Assembly: GCF_016428855.1 (NCBI RefSeq)
Contig: NZ_JAELTN010000015.1
Coordinates: forward strand, 1-64,000
Length of the DNA stretch: 64,000 nt
Direction: 5' to 3'
Source of the DNA: Pedobacter sp. ASV28
GTDB lineage: Bacteria > Bacteroidota > Bacteroidia > Sphingobacteriales > Sphingobacteriaceae
Shown: piece by piece, positions 43,194 through 53,200 of the stretch
Layout of the letters: each line of letters starts with the position of its first letter
Position numbering within the stretch: the first letter of the stretch is position 1
The notes under the pieces: generated by a model
Told to the model about the DNA's origin: nothing
What the model saw: the letters and a program-made list of their open reading frames with translations, nothing else
The model's database searches: none
Position numbers and translations under genes: made by a program

Positions 43194-46100
43194 ATGGTTG
43201 GGAGATTTCTCATATTGCTTTTTGGAATACTCATAAGTACTGGCCTAAAGGCACAATTAACAACACATGGCCGTCTAAAAAAGATAACTACGGTTTCTTT
43301 GCCCGTTCAATTGGATACCCTCAGTATTGTTCCTGAAAGCATAAATGTAAGGTACCTCACCAATCTGCCTGTAGATACAGCTCTTTATAAGGTAGATTTT
43401 GCAAAAGCTACCTTTTTATGGAAAGGAGCAACAGGTGTGGACTTAAGTATCAGTTATAAGGTCTTTCCTATCCTTTTTTCTAAAAACTATTATCATAAGG
43501 ACATTAAATTGATAGAACAATTACCGATTGATAACAAAAATTTCTACATGTATCAGCCTAAAACAATAGACAATACATTGTTTTCTTTAAATGGCTTAAA
43601 TAAGAGTGGTAGTATTTCTAGGGGAATCATGTTCGGCAATAACCAGAACCTTTCCGTAAATTCCAATATGGTATTGCAGATGTCTGGAAAGATAGGCAAC
43701 AACATTGAGATCTTAGCGGCCATTTCTGATGATAACCTACCCATACAACCAGAAGGGAATACCCAACAGCTGAATGAATTTGATCGGGTATTTGTACAGT
43801 TAAAAAGAGATAGCACCATATTAACTGCCGGCGACTATGAACTTAAGCGGCCAGAGAGCTACTTCATGAATTTTTATAAACGTACTCAAGGGGCAATGAT
43901 CAGTCATGATTTTAAGTCGATAAAAGGGGTTAGATACAGTACCACGGTCGCCGCTGCCGTGGCCAAGGGTAGATCTGCCAGAAATAATATTATTGGCCAG
44001 GAAGGTAATCAGGGGCCTTATCGTTTAACAGGAAATAATGGCGAGAGCTATATTGTGGTAATTGCAGGCACAGAACGGGTTTATATTGATGGCGTACTTT
44101 TGGTGCGTGGCCAAGATAATGATTATGTTATTGATTACAATACCGCGGAAATAACTTTTACGGCCAAACAGCTTATTAATTTAAACAGTAGGATTTCCAT
44201 TGAATTTGAGTATTCCGATAAGAATTATTCCAGATCGTTAACTTATTTGAACCAGCGAATGGAAACAGATCATTTTGCTTTTCGCTTAAATTATTACAAT
44301 GAAAAGGATAATCGGAACCAGCCTTTCTTACAAACGCTTACCGATCAGCAAAAGCAGTTTATGGCTGGTTTGGGTAACAATATTTCGCAGGCTTATTATC
44401 CCAATGTAACCGAAGTAGAATTTAATGAAAATGAGATTTTATATGAAAGGTTGACGTCTGCAGGTGGTGTAGCGTTTTATCAATATTCAACAGATCCACT
44501 ATTGGCTAAATACCGTGTTGGCTTTTCCTATATAGGAGAAGGAAAGGGAAATTATAGAATTAACAACCAATCGGCGGCCAATGGAAAGGTGTATACCTAT
44601 GTAGAACCTATAGCAGGCATTATGCAGGGAAGCTATGAGCCCATATCGTTATTGGTTACACCCAAACAGTTGCAGATGATAACAGTAGCGGCAGATTATA
44701 AACCTAAGAAATATACCGCTTTCTCTAGTGAGCTTGCCATCAGTAATAATAACGTGAATCTTTTTGCCGATAAGAGCGAAGCGAATACCTCAGGTTATGG
44801 ACTAAAGCTAAATGCAAAACATCAATTTCCGATTGATGGAAAAGGTTTGGTGATCAATACCCATGCGAATTATGAATATGTAACCAAAACCTTTAAACCT
44901 ATAGAACGATACCGAATGGTAGAATTTAATCGGGATTTTAACTTGGATGCCATAACTACTGAAGCTACAGAACATTTGGTAACTGCCTATGCACAATTGT
45001 TTCAGAATGAAGAAAAAAATCTTAGTTATACTTTAAATAGCTTCATAAGGAACGATGAGTATAAAGGTTACCTGCATAAAGTAAATACAAAATATAAATT
45101 GGGGGCCTATAGCGTGCGCTATGATGGGAGTTTGCTAAATTCGAATTCACTAAGTAACACAGGGGTTTTTTATAAGCAATATTTAGAGTTAAACAGACCT
45201 GTTTTTAATCTTGTTGCAGGAGTAGTTTTTGAGCAGCAATACAATAATACAAAAGAAAAACAAACAGATGTTTTAACGGGAAATAGTTTTTCTTATCATA
45301 TTTATAAGGTCTATCTCCAGAATAAGCCAACACAACGTAATAAATACAGAATAGATTACAGCTTTAGGCAAGATCAATTGCCAAGAGGTGGACAACTGTT
45401 AAACAGTTCGGGTTCCCAAAATATAAATGTAGGTATAGACCTGGCCAGCAATGCCAACTCTACGCTGAGCTTAACTTCTGGTTATAGGAAAACAACCTAT
45501 ACCAACAATTTTGCAACTGTTAGTAATGATGAGAGTTTGGTGGGCCGTTTAGATTATAGTTTAAATGCATGGAAGGGCTTCTTAAATACCACGGTCTACT
45601 ATGAGGTGGGCAACGGACAGGAACCTAAAAGAGACATTACCTATTTGGAAGTGCTGCCTGGACAGGGTGTTTATGCCTGGATAGATTATAATGGAAATGG
45701 AATTAAAGAACTCAATGAATTTGAGGTTTCCCAATTTCCCGATCAGGCAAAGTATATAAGGATTTTTACTTCAAGTACCGAATACGTAAGAACAAATTTT
45801 ACTGGTGTAAACCAAAGTGTAAGGTTAACGCCTAGTGCCATTTTAAAAGGTAATAGGCGGATTTATAAGTTTGTTAACCGGTTTACCAACCAACTTTCCT
45901 ATAAAATAGATAAAAAGATATTGGCTGGTAAGGGATTGGAAGTTTATAATCCATTTCATACCGAAATAGATGCAGCAAGCCTGATCTCCCTAAATTCGTT
46001 TTTTCGAAATACGCTGTTTTTTAACCGCAGCAGCCCAACATTTGGTTTAGACTTCAACTACTTGGCAGATGGTGGTAAGAGTTTTTTAAGTAATGGATTT

Positions 46101-46637
46101 GATAGTAGAAAACGAAATGAAATAGGATTGAAAATGAGGACCTCGCCCATTAGGAATACCAACATTAATTTGACCTTTAACCAGGGAAAAAAGAATTATA
46201 CTTCCGAGCTTTTTGTGCAACGTAATTATCTGATCAAGTATTTAGAGTTGCTGCCAGAATTCAATTATCAGTTCAATACTGATTTAAGGTTGACCTTTGC
46301 GGGAGTGTATGGCTCACAGCGTAATGCAGGAATGTATGGGGGAGAAAAAAATACCAATATGACTTTTTCTACCGAGACCAGGTATAATGTTTTGAAAAAA
46401 GGGGTTTTAATGGGAAAGGTTAGCTATATCAACAATAGATTTGTGGGGGAAAGCAATAGCACCATTGGCTATGAAATGCTTTCTGGCTTGCAGACTGGTA
46501 ACAACTATACCTGGGGCTTGGGCCTACAACGTGCTATAGGCAATGGTGTACAGTTGAATATAAGCTACGAAGGTCGAAAATCGTCAATGGTAAGTGTTGT
46601 CCATACTGGGAATATGCAGGTGAGGGCTTACTTTTAA
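43194..46637 (+). CDS. Very large outer-membrane beta-barrel surface protein
   Basis: The 1147-residue protein has a Sec signal (MVGRFLILLFGILISTGLKAQ), a central Ig-like module with VYIDGVLLVRGQDNDYVIDY and NTAEITFTAKQ near residues 300-330, and a long C-terminal stretch of alternating strands ending in an aromatic RAYF, as in beta-barrels (roughly 500-1147). The EF-hand-like YNGNGIKELNEFEVSQF near 835 could bind calcium. Its coupling to the histidine kinase suggests a shared stimulus or assembly role. The family appears conserved in Bacteroidota but its function is not known to me. Confidence 0.75.
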   Translation: MVGRFLILLFGILISTGLKAQLTTHGRLKKITTVSLPVQLDTLSIVPESINVRYLTNLPVDTALYKVDFAKATFLWKGATGVDLSISYKVFPILFSKNYYHKDIKLIEQLPIDNKNFYMYQPKTIDNTLFSLNGLNKSGSISRGIMFGNNQNLSVNSNMVLQMSGKIGNNIEILAAISDDNLPIQPEGNTQQLNEFDRVFVQLKRDSTILTAGDYELKRPESYFMNFYKRTQGAMISHDFKSIKGVRYSTTVAAAVAKGRSARNNIIGQEGNQGPYRLTGNNGESYIVVIAGTERVYIDGVLLVRGQDNDYVIDYNTAEITFTAKQLINLNSRISIEFEYSDKNYSRSLTYLNQRMETDHFAFRLNYYNEKDNRNQPFLQTLTDQQKQFMAGLGNNISQAYYPNVTEVEFNENEILYERLTSAGGVAFYQYSTDPLLAKYRVGFSYIGEGKGNYRINNQSAANGKVYTYVEPIAGIMQGSYEPISLLVTPKQLQMITVAADYKPKKYTAFSSELAISNNNVNLFADKSEANTSGYGLKLNAKHQFPIDGKGLVINTHANYEYVTKTFKPIERYRMVEFNRDFNLDAITTEATEHLVTAYAQLFQNEEKNLSYTLNSFIRNDEYKGYLHKVNTKYKLGAYSVRYDGSLLNSNSLSNTGVFYKQYLELNRPVFNLVAGVVFEQQYNNTKEKQTDVLTGNSFSYHIYKVYLQNKPTQRNKYRIDYSFRQDQLPRGGQLLNSSGSQNINVGIDLASNANSTLSLTSGYRKTTYTNNFATVSNDESLVGRLDYSLNAWKGFLNTTVYYEVGNGQEPKRDITYLEVLPGQGVYAWIDYNGNGIKELNEFEVSQFPDQAKYIRIFTSSTEYVRTNFTGVNQSVRLTPSAILKGNRRIYKFVNRFTNQLSYKIDKKILAGKGLEVYNPFHTEIDAASLISLNSFFRNTLFFNRSSPTFGLDFNYLADGGKSFLSNGFDSRKRNEIGLKMRTSPIRNTNINLTFNQGKKNYTSELFVQRNYLIKYLELLPEFNYQFNTDLRLTFAGVYGSQRNAGMYGGEKNTNMTFSTETRYNVLKKGVLMGKVSYINNRFVGESNSTIGYEMLSGLQTGNNYTWGLGLQRAIGNGVQLNISYEGRKSSMVSVVHTGNMQVRAYF

Positions 46638-47483
46638 AGGCGGCTCTATTTTGAAACATTGGCCATGTGTAACCCAAAACTCATCCTTACTGAGCACTTT
46701 CAATTTTGAAGGTAGAAGCCCGGTCAACTGGCTGAAGTCTTTTGAAAAATGGGCAGGGTCGTAATACCCGAGTTGATAGGCCAAAGTAGTGAGCGGCGTA
46801 TCTGGTTGGGCAGAAAGCACATCAAAAGCAGCATTCATACGGATGAATCTGCCAATGTCCTTTGGTTTAAGTCCAACTCGTGACTTGAAGACACGTTCCA
46901 ATTGCCGACCCGTAATTCCAAGCTTATATTCCAGTGCCATTAACCTGCAATTGCCATTGCTAATGTGTAATTGCTGTAAGGTATAGTCAATATAGGCTGA
47001 TTGTTGATTGGAAGGGAGCAACATTTTTTTAAAAAAATTATCGAGAAGAGTGGCCCGTTGATGATCGGAACTAGCACTGTATAATTGCTCTGTCAAATAT
47101 CGCGATTGATTTCCCCATAAGTTTTCCAGGTCTATACAAGGGTTGTCGGTAAGTTCAGATAAATCCATAGGTAAGAGTTGCTGAGCACCTGAAGGCTTTA
47201 ACTGTACCTTGACCAATCTGGTATGTCCCGAAAAGCTTAGCCATATTGGTTTGGTCAACTGCCCTACCATAAAAGCACCTTGTGTAGTGGCCATAGGCGA
47301 AGAAGCACCTTCTGTACTATATCCATGTAAATCTCCATATAAAAATAGTACTGATAATTGACCAAAAGGAATAAGTCGCCATATAGAAGCTATTTGATGG
47401 GTCTTAGACCAATCTATGTCAACCATCATATAATGATCTATGCAATTTTTGAGTGCAGAACATGGGGGATATTTTTTTACCAT
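46584..47483 (-). CDS. AraC-family transcriptional regulator
   Basis: The 299-residue protein has an N-terminal sensing domain (residues 1-165, DUF6597-like; WRLIPFGQLSVLFLYGD, then GQLTKPIWLSFSGHTRLVKVQL) and C-terminal double HTH (180-270; RQLERVFKSRVGLKPKDIGR, TTLAYQLGYYDPAHFSKDFS). It converges with the outer-membrane gene and their coding ends overlap by 54 bases (46584-46637). Effector and targets are unknown. Confidence 0.9.
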   Translation of the reverse strand: MVKKYPPCSALKNCIDHYMMVDIDWSKTHQIASIWRLIPFGQLSVLFLYGDLHGYSTEGASSPMATTQGAFMVGQLTKPIWLSFSGHTRLVKVQLKPSGAQQLLPMDLSELTDNPCIDLENLWGNQSRYLTEQLYSASSDHQRATLLDNFFKKMLLPSNQQSAYIDYTLQQLHISNGNCRLMALEYKLGITGRQLERVFKSRVGLKPKDIGRFIRMNAAFDVLSAQPDTPLTTLAYQLGYYDPAHFSKDFSQLTGLLPSKLKVLSKDEFWVTHGQCFKIEPPLKVSPHLHIPSMDNTYH

Positions 47484-47667
47484 TAAGACCTATTAAAAGT
47501 TTATAGACTACTTTGCCAAAAGAAAAGAGTTTTAAATTTTCCTAACCAGCATAAATTACAACTTGTAAACCATAAGACAATTTTTATATGCTTAAGTTAC
47601 AGGTGTTATTATAAATTTGTGATATGAAAAGCCCGATCGTATTGACAAAGTAGTCTAACCTTGTTTG

Positions 47668-48282
47668 CTATTGCTTTTGTTTCTTTGCGGCATGTATGTT
47701 TAATTTAACTTCTATATCAGGTAGGATATACATTTCTTGGGCAGGGTCATTGTAACTGGTCATTCCCCACTTTAAACGGTCAAATTTGAATGTGGCTGTA
47801 GCTTTTAGGCTATCACCAGAAAAGATGATTTTAGCTGGAAAGCTTAGGGGGTGTGTTTGGCCGATCAATGTAAAATCGCCACTAATTAAGTAGTTTGCTT
47901 GGGCGGTGGTATCAACACTTAGGAGCTTTGCATGGGTAATCAAGAATTTGGCATAGGGATGTAAAGCCGCATTAAAAAAATCGGGACTTTTCAAATGTGT
48001 TAATAATTGCTCTTTTGGTTCGGCCGGAAGCTCATAATTGGTAATACTGGCAATAGGTATAGAAAAATCGCCACCTTTAATGGTGTCATTTTCCATTACT
48101 ATTTCTCCCATAGCATCGAAAGACCCTGAATGGAAATGATGAGGAGCAGATCCCTTCCACTCTATAGCTGAAGTTTTTGAGTTAATTTGATAAGTAGCAA
48201 TTTCTTGCTTGTTAATTTGTTGGCATGCTGTAAACGCAAGTGATAAGCTTATCAGCAGGATAATTGTTTTCAATTTCGTCAT
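47668..48282 (-). CDS. YceI-family lipoprotein
   Basis: About 204 residues from MTKLKTIILLISLSLAFTAC, an SPII signal with Cys20. In-frame codons upstream (to 48318) lack signal logic. The lipocalin-like YceI fold follows: YQINSKTSAIEWKGSAPHHF, SFDAMGEIVM, LKSPDFFNAALHPYAKF, GDFTLIGQTHPLSFPAKIIF and FKFDRLKWGMTSYNDPA. YceI proteins bind isoprenoid or amphiphilic ligands in the periplasm. It is followed by no close partner; prfC lies upstream on the same strand behind a terminator. Confidence 0.93.
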   Translation of the reverse strand: MTKLKTIILLISLSLAFTACQQINKQEIATYQINSKTSAIEWKGSAPHHFHSGSFDAMGEIVMENDTIKGGDFSIPIASITNYELPAEPKEQLLTHLKSPDFFNAALHPYAKFLITHAKLLSVDTTAQANYLISGDFTLIGQTHPLSFPAKIIFSGDSLKATATFKFDRLKWGMTSYNDPAQEMYILPDIEVKLNIHAAKKQKQ

Positions 48283-48393
48283 CGTCTTTCTATTAATTTT
48301 TAAGATGGCAAAATTCACCTTTATGAGAACAAATCTTTTGTAAAAAAGCGACGTACTAGGGTTTACCTATCTATTTTTTAACAGATTACACAG

Positions 48394-48420
48394 AAAAAGG
48401 CCAGCATTGCTGGCCTTTTT
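48394..48420. terminator. Terminator hairpin between prfC and the YceI gene
   Basis: AAAAAGGCCAGCA (48394-48406) pairs with TGCTGGCCTTTTT (48408-48420); the real loop is ATT. The stem is GC-rich and flanked by A5 and T5, so it can stop transcription on either strand, first of all that of prfC, whose stop is at 48452. Confidence 0.9.
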
Positions 48421-48451
48421 CCTCTTTAGTTTCCATTTTAAACAATGAGTA

Positions 48452-50035
48452 TTACTTCTTGTATTCGCTGGTGGTATGGAAATCAATATCTGGATAATCG
48501 CGTTTGGTCATGTCGATCATGAAATCATTGTCCGATAAGTAAACGGGATTTCCCTCTTTATCTGTACCAATGTGCTGTTGTTTACGTTTTACAAACTCGT
48601 CCAATTTCTTCTTATCTTCAGAAGTTACCCAACGTGAACGGCTATAGCTTAAGGTACGGAAACGACATTTCGCACCATACTCATGTTCCAATCGGAAATT
48701 GATCACTTCAAATTGGAGTTCACCAACTGCACCAATCACTTTTCTATTACCAGGTTGCATGACAAAAAGTTGGGCCACACCTTCATCTGTTAATTGTTCA
48801 ATACCTTTTTCTAATTGTTTGGTACGCATAGGGTCCATATTTTCTACCTCTTTAAAGATAGCAGGAGAGAAGCTAGGTATCCCTTTGAAATGCAGTTTTT
48901 CACCTTCGGTCAGGGTATCTCCAATTTTAAAGTTGCCACTGTCATATAAGCCTACTACGTCACCAGGCCAAGCTTCTTCGACCAAACTTTTTTCATTGGC
49001 CATAAAATCCATTGGATTGGCAAACTTCATTTTTTTATCCTGACGGGTGTGATAGTAAAATTTATTACGCTCAAACTTGCCCGAGCAAATGCGCAGAAAG
49101 GCAATTCTATCACGGTGCTTGGGGTCTAAGTTGGCATGTATCTTAAATACAAACCCGCTGAAGTTCTTTTCTTCTACCAATATATCCCTCTCTTCTGCCT
49201 CGCGGTGCCTAGGGCTTGGTGCAATTTCTATAAAGGTATCGAGGAGTTCCTTGATCCCAAAATTGTTAATGGCCGAGCCAAAAAATACAGGGGCCAACAA
49301 TCCCTCTTTATATAAGGAGATATCTAAATCGCCATATACTCCGTTTACCAGCTCTGTTTCATCTTTTAAAGTACCTACTTCTTTTTCTTGTAGGTAATTC
49401 AGTAATGCCGGATCGTTAAGATCGTTTACTTTTACCACCGAATCGGTAACTTTGGTCTTGTCTGAATGGAATAGGTTTAATTGGTTGTGATAAATGCTGT
49501 AAACACCTTTAAAGGTATGTCCCTGACCTATTGGCCAAGACTGTGGGCATAAACTAATGTTCAATTTGTTTTCTATTTCATCCAATAGATCAAAAGGCTC
49601 CTTACCTTCCCTGTCCATTTTGTTAATGAAGATAATAACGGGCGTATTGCGCATTCTACAAACCGACATCAGTTTCTCGGTCTGTTCCTCTACACCTTTT
49701 ACACAATCTACTACCAATACTACACTGTCAACCGCTGATAAGGTACGATAAGTATCTTCAGCAAAATCTTTGTGTCCAGGGGTGTCCAAAATATTGATGC
49801 GTTTGCCGCTATATTCAAAACCCATAACCGATGTCGCTACCGAAATGCCACGCTGACGTTCGATTTCCATAAAGTCAGAAGTATTGCTCTGGTTGGCTTT
49901 ATTTCTTTTAACGGCACCAGCAGTATTAATGGCCCCACCAAAAAGTAGGAACTTCTCGGTTAGTGTGGTTTTCCCAGCATCGGGGTGACTAATAATGGCA
50001 AAAGTTTTTCTTTTTTCTATTTCTGGATGAAGCAT
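48452..50035 (-). CDS. prfC: Peptide chain release factor 3
   Basis: The 527-residue translational GTPase has G1 [20 protein letters not shown] (about 13-32), switch residues [11 protein letters not shown]3 [12 protein letters not shown] and G4 NKMDREG. The RF3-specific C-terminal part has [22 protein letters not shown]3 removes RF1/RF2 from the ribosome after termination. Length is normal (RF3 529 in E. coli). It is divergent from the T9SS protein at 50298. Confidence 0.97.
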   Translation of the reverse strand: MLHPEIEKRKTFAIISHPDAGKTTLTEKFLLFGGAINTAGAVKRNKANQSNTSDFMEIERQRGISVATSVMGFEYSGKRINILDTPGHKDFAEDTYRTLSAVDSVVLVVDCVKGVEEQTEKLMSVCRMRNTPVIIFINKMDREGKEPFDLLDEIENKLNISLCPQSWPIGQGHTFKGVYSIYHNQLNLFHSDKTKVTDSVVKVNDLNDPALLNYLQEKEVGTLKDETELVNGVYGDLDISLYKEGLLAPVFFGSAINNFGIKELLDTFIEIAPSPRHREAEERDILVEEKNFSGFVFKIHANLDPKHRDRIAFLRICSGKFERNKFYYHTRQDKKMKFANPMDFMANEKSLVEEAWPGDVVGLYDSGNFKIGDTLTEGEKLHFKGIPSFSPAIFKEVENMDPMRTKQLEKGIEQLTDEGVAQLFVMQPGNRKVIGAVGELQFEVINFRLEHEYGAKCRFRTLSYSRSRWVTSEDKKKLDEFVKRKQQHIGTDKEGNPVYLSDNDFMIDMTKRDYPDIDFHTTSEYKK

Positions 50036-50256
50036 AAAATTGTTGGGGTTATTGAAACAAAATATTGTACAGCGGATTTATAAAAAACTCAAATCGAATA
50101 ATATAGCTGTGTGAAGTTTCATTGAGCGGCAAAGGTACGTAAAAAGCTTGAGGGTAGAAAACCTTGTGCCAAAGAACAAATATAATTCTAGCGATGGGTG
50201 ATAATATGCTATAGTAACTGGCTAACAAGTTGCATTCTAAGCCTGTCCATCTCTGT

Positions 50257-50264
50257 TAAATTTG
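50257..50264 (+). promoter_or_regulatory. Candidate -7 box (TAAATTTG) of the BNR/T9SS gene
   Basis: TAAATTTG fits TAnnTTTG and lies 33 bases before the ATG at 50298. A TTG at 50230-50232 could be the -33 element (24-base spacer). It would start the surface-protein part of the locus. Confidence 0.45.
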
Positions 50265-50297
50265 ATTTTACAATAATCCAAATTTAAGCTTAGTCGT

Positions 50298-53200
50298 ATG
50301 AACAAGATGAATAGCATGAGATGCATGGTCATTTGCATTTTTATTTTTTTATCGAATATTATCCAATTAGTTTCTGCACAAACCACGTTCCCGGGAACTG
50401 TTATTGCACAAAGTCCAACACCTTTAACTCGTACTTATGCTTCACCAAGCATTGTGGTCTTGCCCGATGGTACTTATGTGGTGTCTCATGACTATACAGG
50501 TACAGTAAGTTCAATCTATCGTTCTACAGATAATGGTGTCACATGGAATTTTACCACGCAAGTGCCCAACTGCCATTGGGCAACCTTGTTTGTGCACAAC
50601 AATGCATTATATTTAATGGGCACTGCCAAATCGTTTGGCAATATTGTAATCTATAAATCTGTAGATGGTGGTTTTAGTTGGACAACTGCCTCCAGCAGTA
50701 CAACTGGTTTATTATTTGCGGGCAGATACCATACAGGGCCTGTTCCGGTAGTAGTGCATAATGGTCGTATTTGGCGAGCTTACGAAGAAAGTCCAGATCC
50801 AGACAACGAAAGAGATTTTCATGCCTTTGTATTATCTGCACCAGCAAATGCAGATCTGTTAGATGCTGCCAACTGGACAAAATCTAACATCATGCGTTTT
50901 GACGAAAGTTGGTTAAATGCCAAACGTCCGAATTGGTTTGAAGGAAATATTGTAGTGACGCCAAATGGCGATGTGATAGATTTTATGCGTTTGGAAACTT
51001 GGCAGGCTGTAGGCGGAGGAATGCCCATTACCACAGGTGGGGCTACAGGTTTACAACGTTACGAAGTTGCAGCCAAAATAGCTGTAAGTGCCGACGGGAG
51101 TACCATCTCTTTTAATAATACCGCTGCCGAATACGCTCATTTCCCTGGGTCAGAATCTAAATTCACGATCCGTTATGATGCTACTTCTGGTAAATACTGG
51201 ACCATTGTAAGTAAAATCAGTGTATTCACTTCCACTTGGGAAACCTATAACCTGCCTTCGCACCAAAGAAATGTATTGGCACTTTATTCCTCTTCAGATT
51301 TAGTGAACTGGGAACATAAATATGATATCATCAAGTGGAATGAAGGCTACCCTGTTAAAACTTGGGATGTGTTTGGTTTCCAGTATGCCGATTGGCAATT
51401 TCAGGGTAACGACATTGTAGCCGTTAGTCGTACTGCTTGGTATGGCGAAAGGTATCATAATGCTAACCTCATCACATTTCATCGCATCGCAAATTTCAGA
51501 ACAAAACAATTGAGCGATTCCCCAGCAGATTTGTTGCCATTAACACAATCAACACCCATATTATCTTGGAAGTTCAGTAACCCAGATGCTACAGGAAGCG
51601 AAGCAACCAGTACAGCTACGTTTAATCATGCTAATTTAAATGTGTCTACCTTAAGCAGGGGCAGTGGTTTAGTCACTACTTCAAGTTTACAACGTTCGTT
51701 TAATTCTACAGCACCCTCTCCGGCTACTTCTTTTGCAAACGCAATGACTGGAGGACAATACCTTCAATTTGAGGTAGAACCCAAAACCGGATACATGAGC
51801 TCCATTCACAGTATAGATGTTAAACTCAGGAAAAATTCTACTGGGGCAACCTATTATAAATGGGCTTACAGTACAGATGGTACAAACTTTACAGAAATAG
51901 GAGATTATAACATTCCATTTACCGATAACAATACCGATGGTGTCATTCAATCTTCCATTCATGTGGGTGGTTTGGCGCCACTTCAAAATTTATCTTATCC
52001 TCAAAAAGCAACTTTCCGCTTGGTGTTTTGGGGTGCCAGTTCATCTGCAGGTGGCTTTGCCATAGGGCGATACCCAACTGCAGACAATACACCGAGTTTG
52101 GTGATAGGTGGAGAAGTAAAACCTATTCCGCCCACGCCGCCAACATTGCTAGCTTGGCAATTTAGCTCGGTTGCTGGCGTAGTATCGGGTAGCTTAGATG
52201 CCAATACAAATAACAGCTACCTGCAAACTTCAACACTTTCAAGAGGTGCTGGACTCATACCACTGAGTTTGTCTAGAGGTTATTATGCTACCTTAACTTC
52301 TTACGGTGCAGCAGGTTCCAGTGCAAATTCTAAAGAAACAACTATCGCGAATAACGATTATTATACGTTTAGTATTAAACCTAAAACAGATGCAGTAGTG
52401 TCTTTAGCCACCTTAAATGCGAAGCTAAGGAAAAATGGAGCTGGACCTACCATGGTAAGTTGGTTTTACAGTTTAGATGGTACAAACTTTACAGAAATAG
52501 CTAAAAGTGCCAATGTATTGGCGGGAGATGCCGAGGGAGATATTCAACCAACGGTAGATTTATCAGCCATACCAGCATTACAAAACATAGATGATACCAA
52601 GACCGTTACTTTTAGGGTTTACGGTTGGGGTGCCTTAACCAATGCTGGCGGTTTTGGAATTGGCAGGTATGGCACTGGCGATACCACACCAAGCTTGTCG
52701 GTAGGAGGCAGCGTAATTTTTAATGCTGTAGAGCTGGCCAATTGGAATTATGATCTGGCTGGCAAAACTACGCCCATTAATGCCAACATCATCAATAACA
52801 ATGTGCAACAGGCCGTTTTAAGTAGGGGTGCGGGAGCAGCAAACGCAGATAATTCTACCTATTCTTATGTAGCCACCTTTGCTGCGGGTGCAACCTCAAC
52901 CACTGCCCAAAGCACAAACGCTTATTTTCAAACAGCTTTAACATTAAATAGTACCAAGCAAGTAAGTTTAAGCACCATTAAAGCAAGACTAAGAACGTCA
53001 AACGCTAAATCTGTAAAAAACTACAAATGGTATTATAGTCTAGATGATATAAATTATACAGAAATATATACGGGCAACAGTACCATTGGTTTTACCGACA
53101 CGCAGGGAGAAGTTCAGCCAGAAGTGAATTTGAAAAGTATTAACGATTTAAAAAATCTAACAGGTGGTGCCACAGTCTATTTTAGAATGTATGCATGGGG

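Noticed and set aside
47612..47653. TAAATTTG box followed by a 9-codon ORF (MKSPIVLTK)
   Set aside because: The box is a fair promoter match, but the ORF is too short, has no conserved feature and the next plus-strand gene is far away.
50298..51540. Calling the BNR protein a sialidase
   Set aside because: Asp boxes and the propeller are visible, but the Arg triad and Tyr/Glu pair were not identified, so only the fold is claimed.
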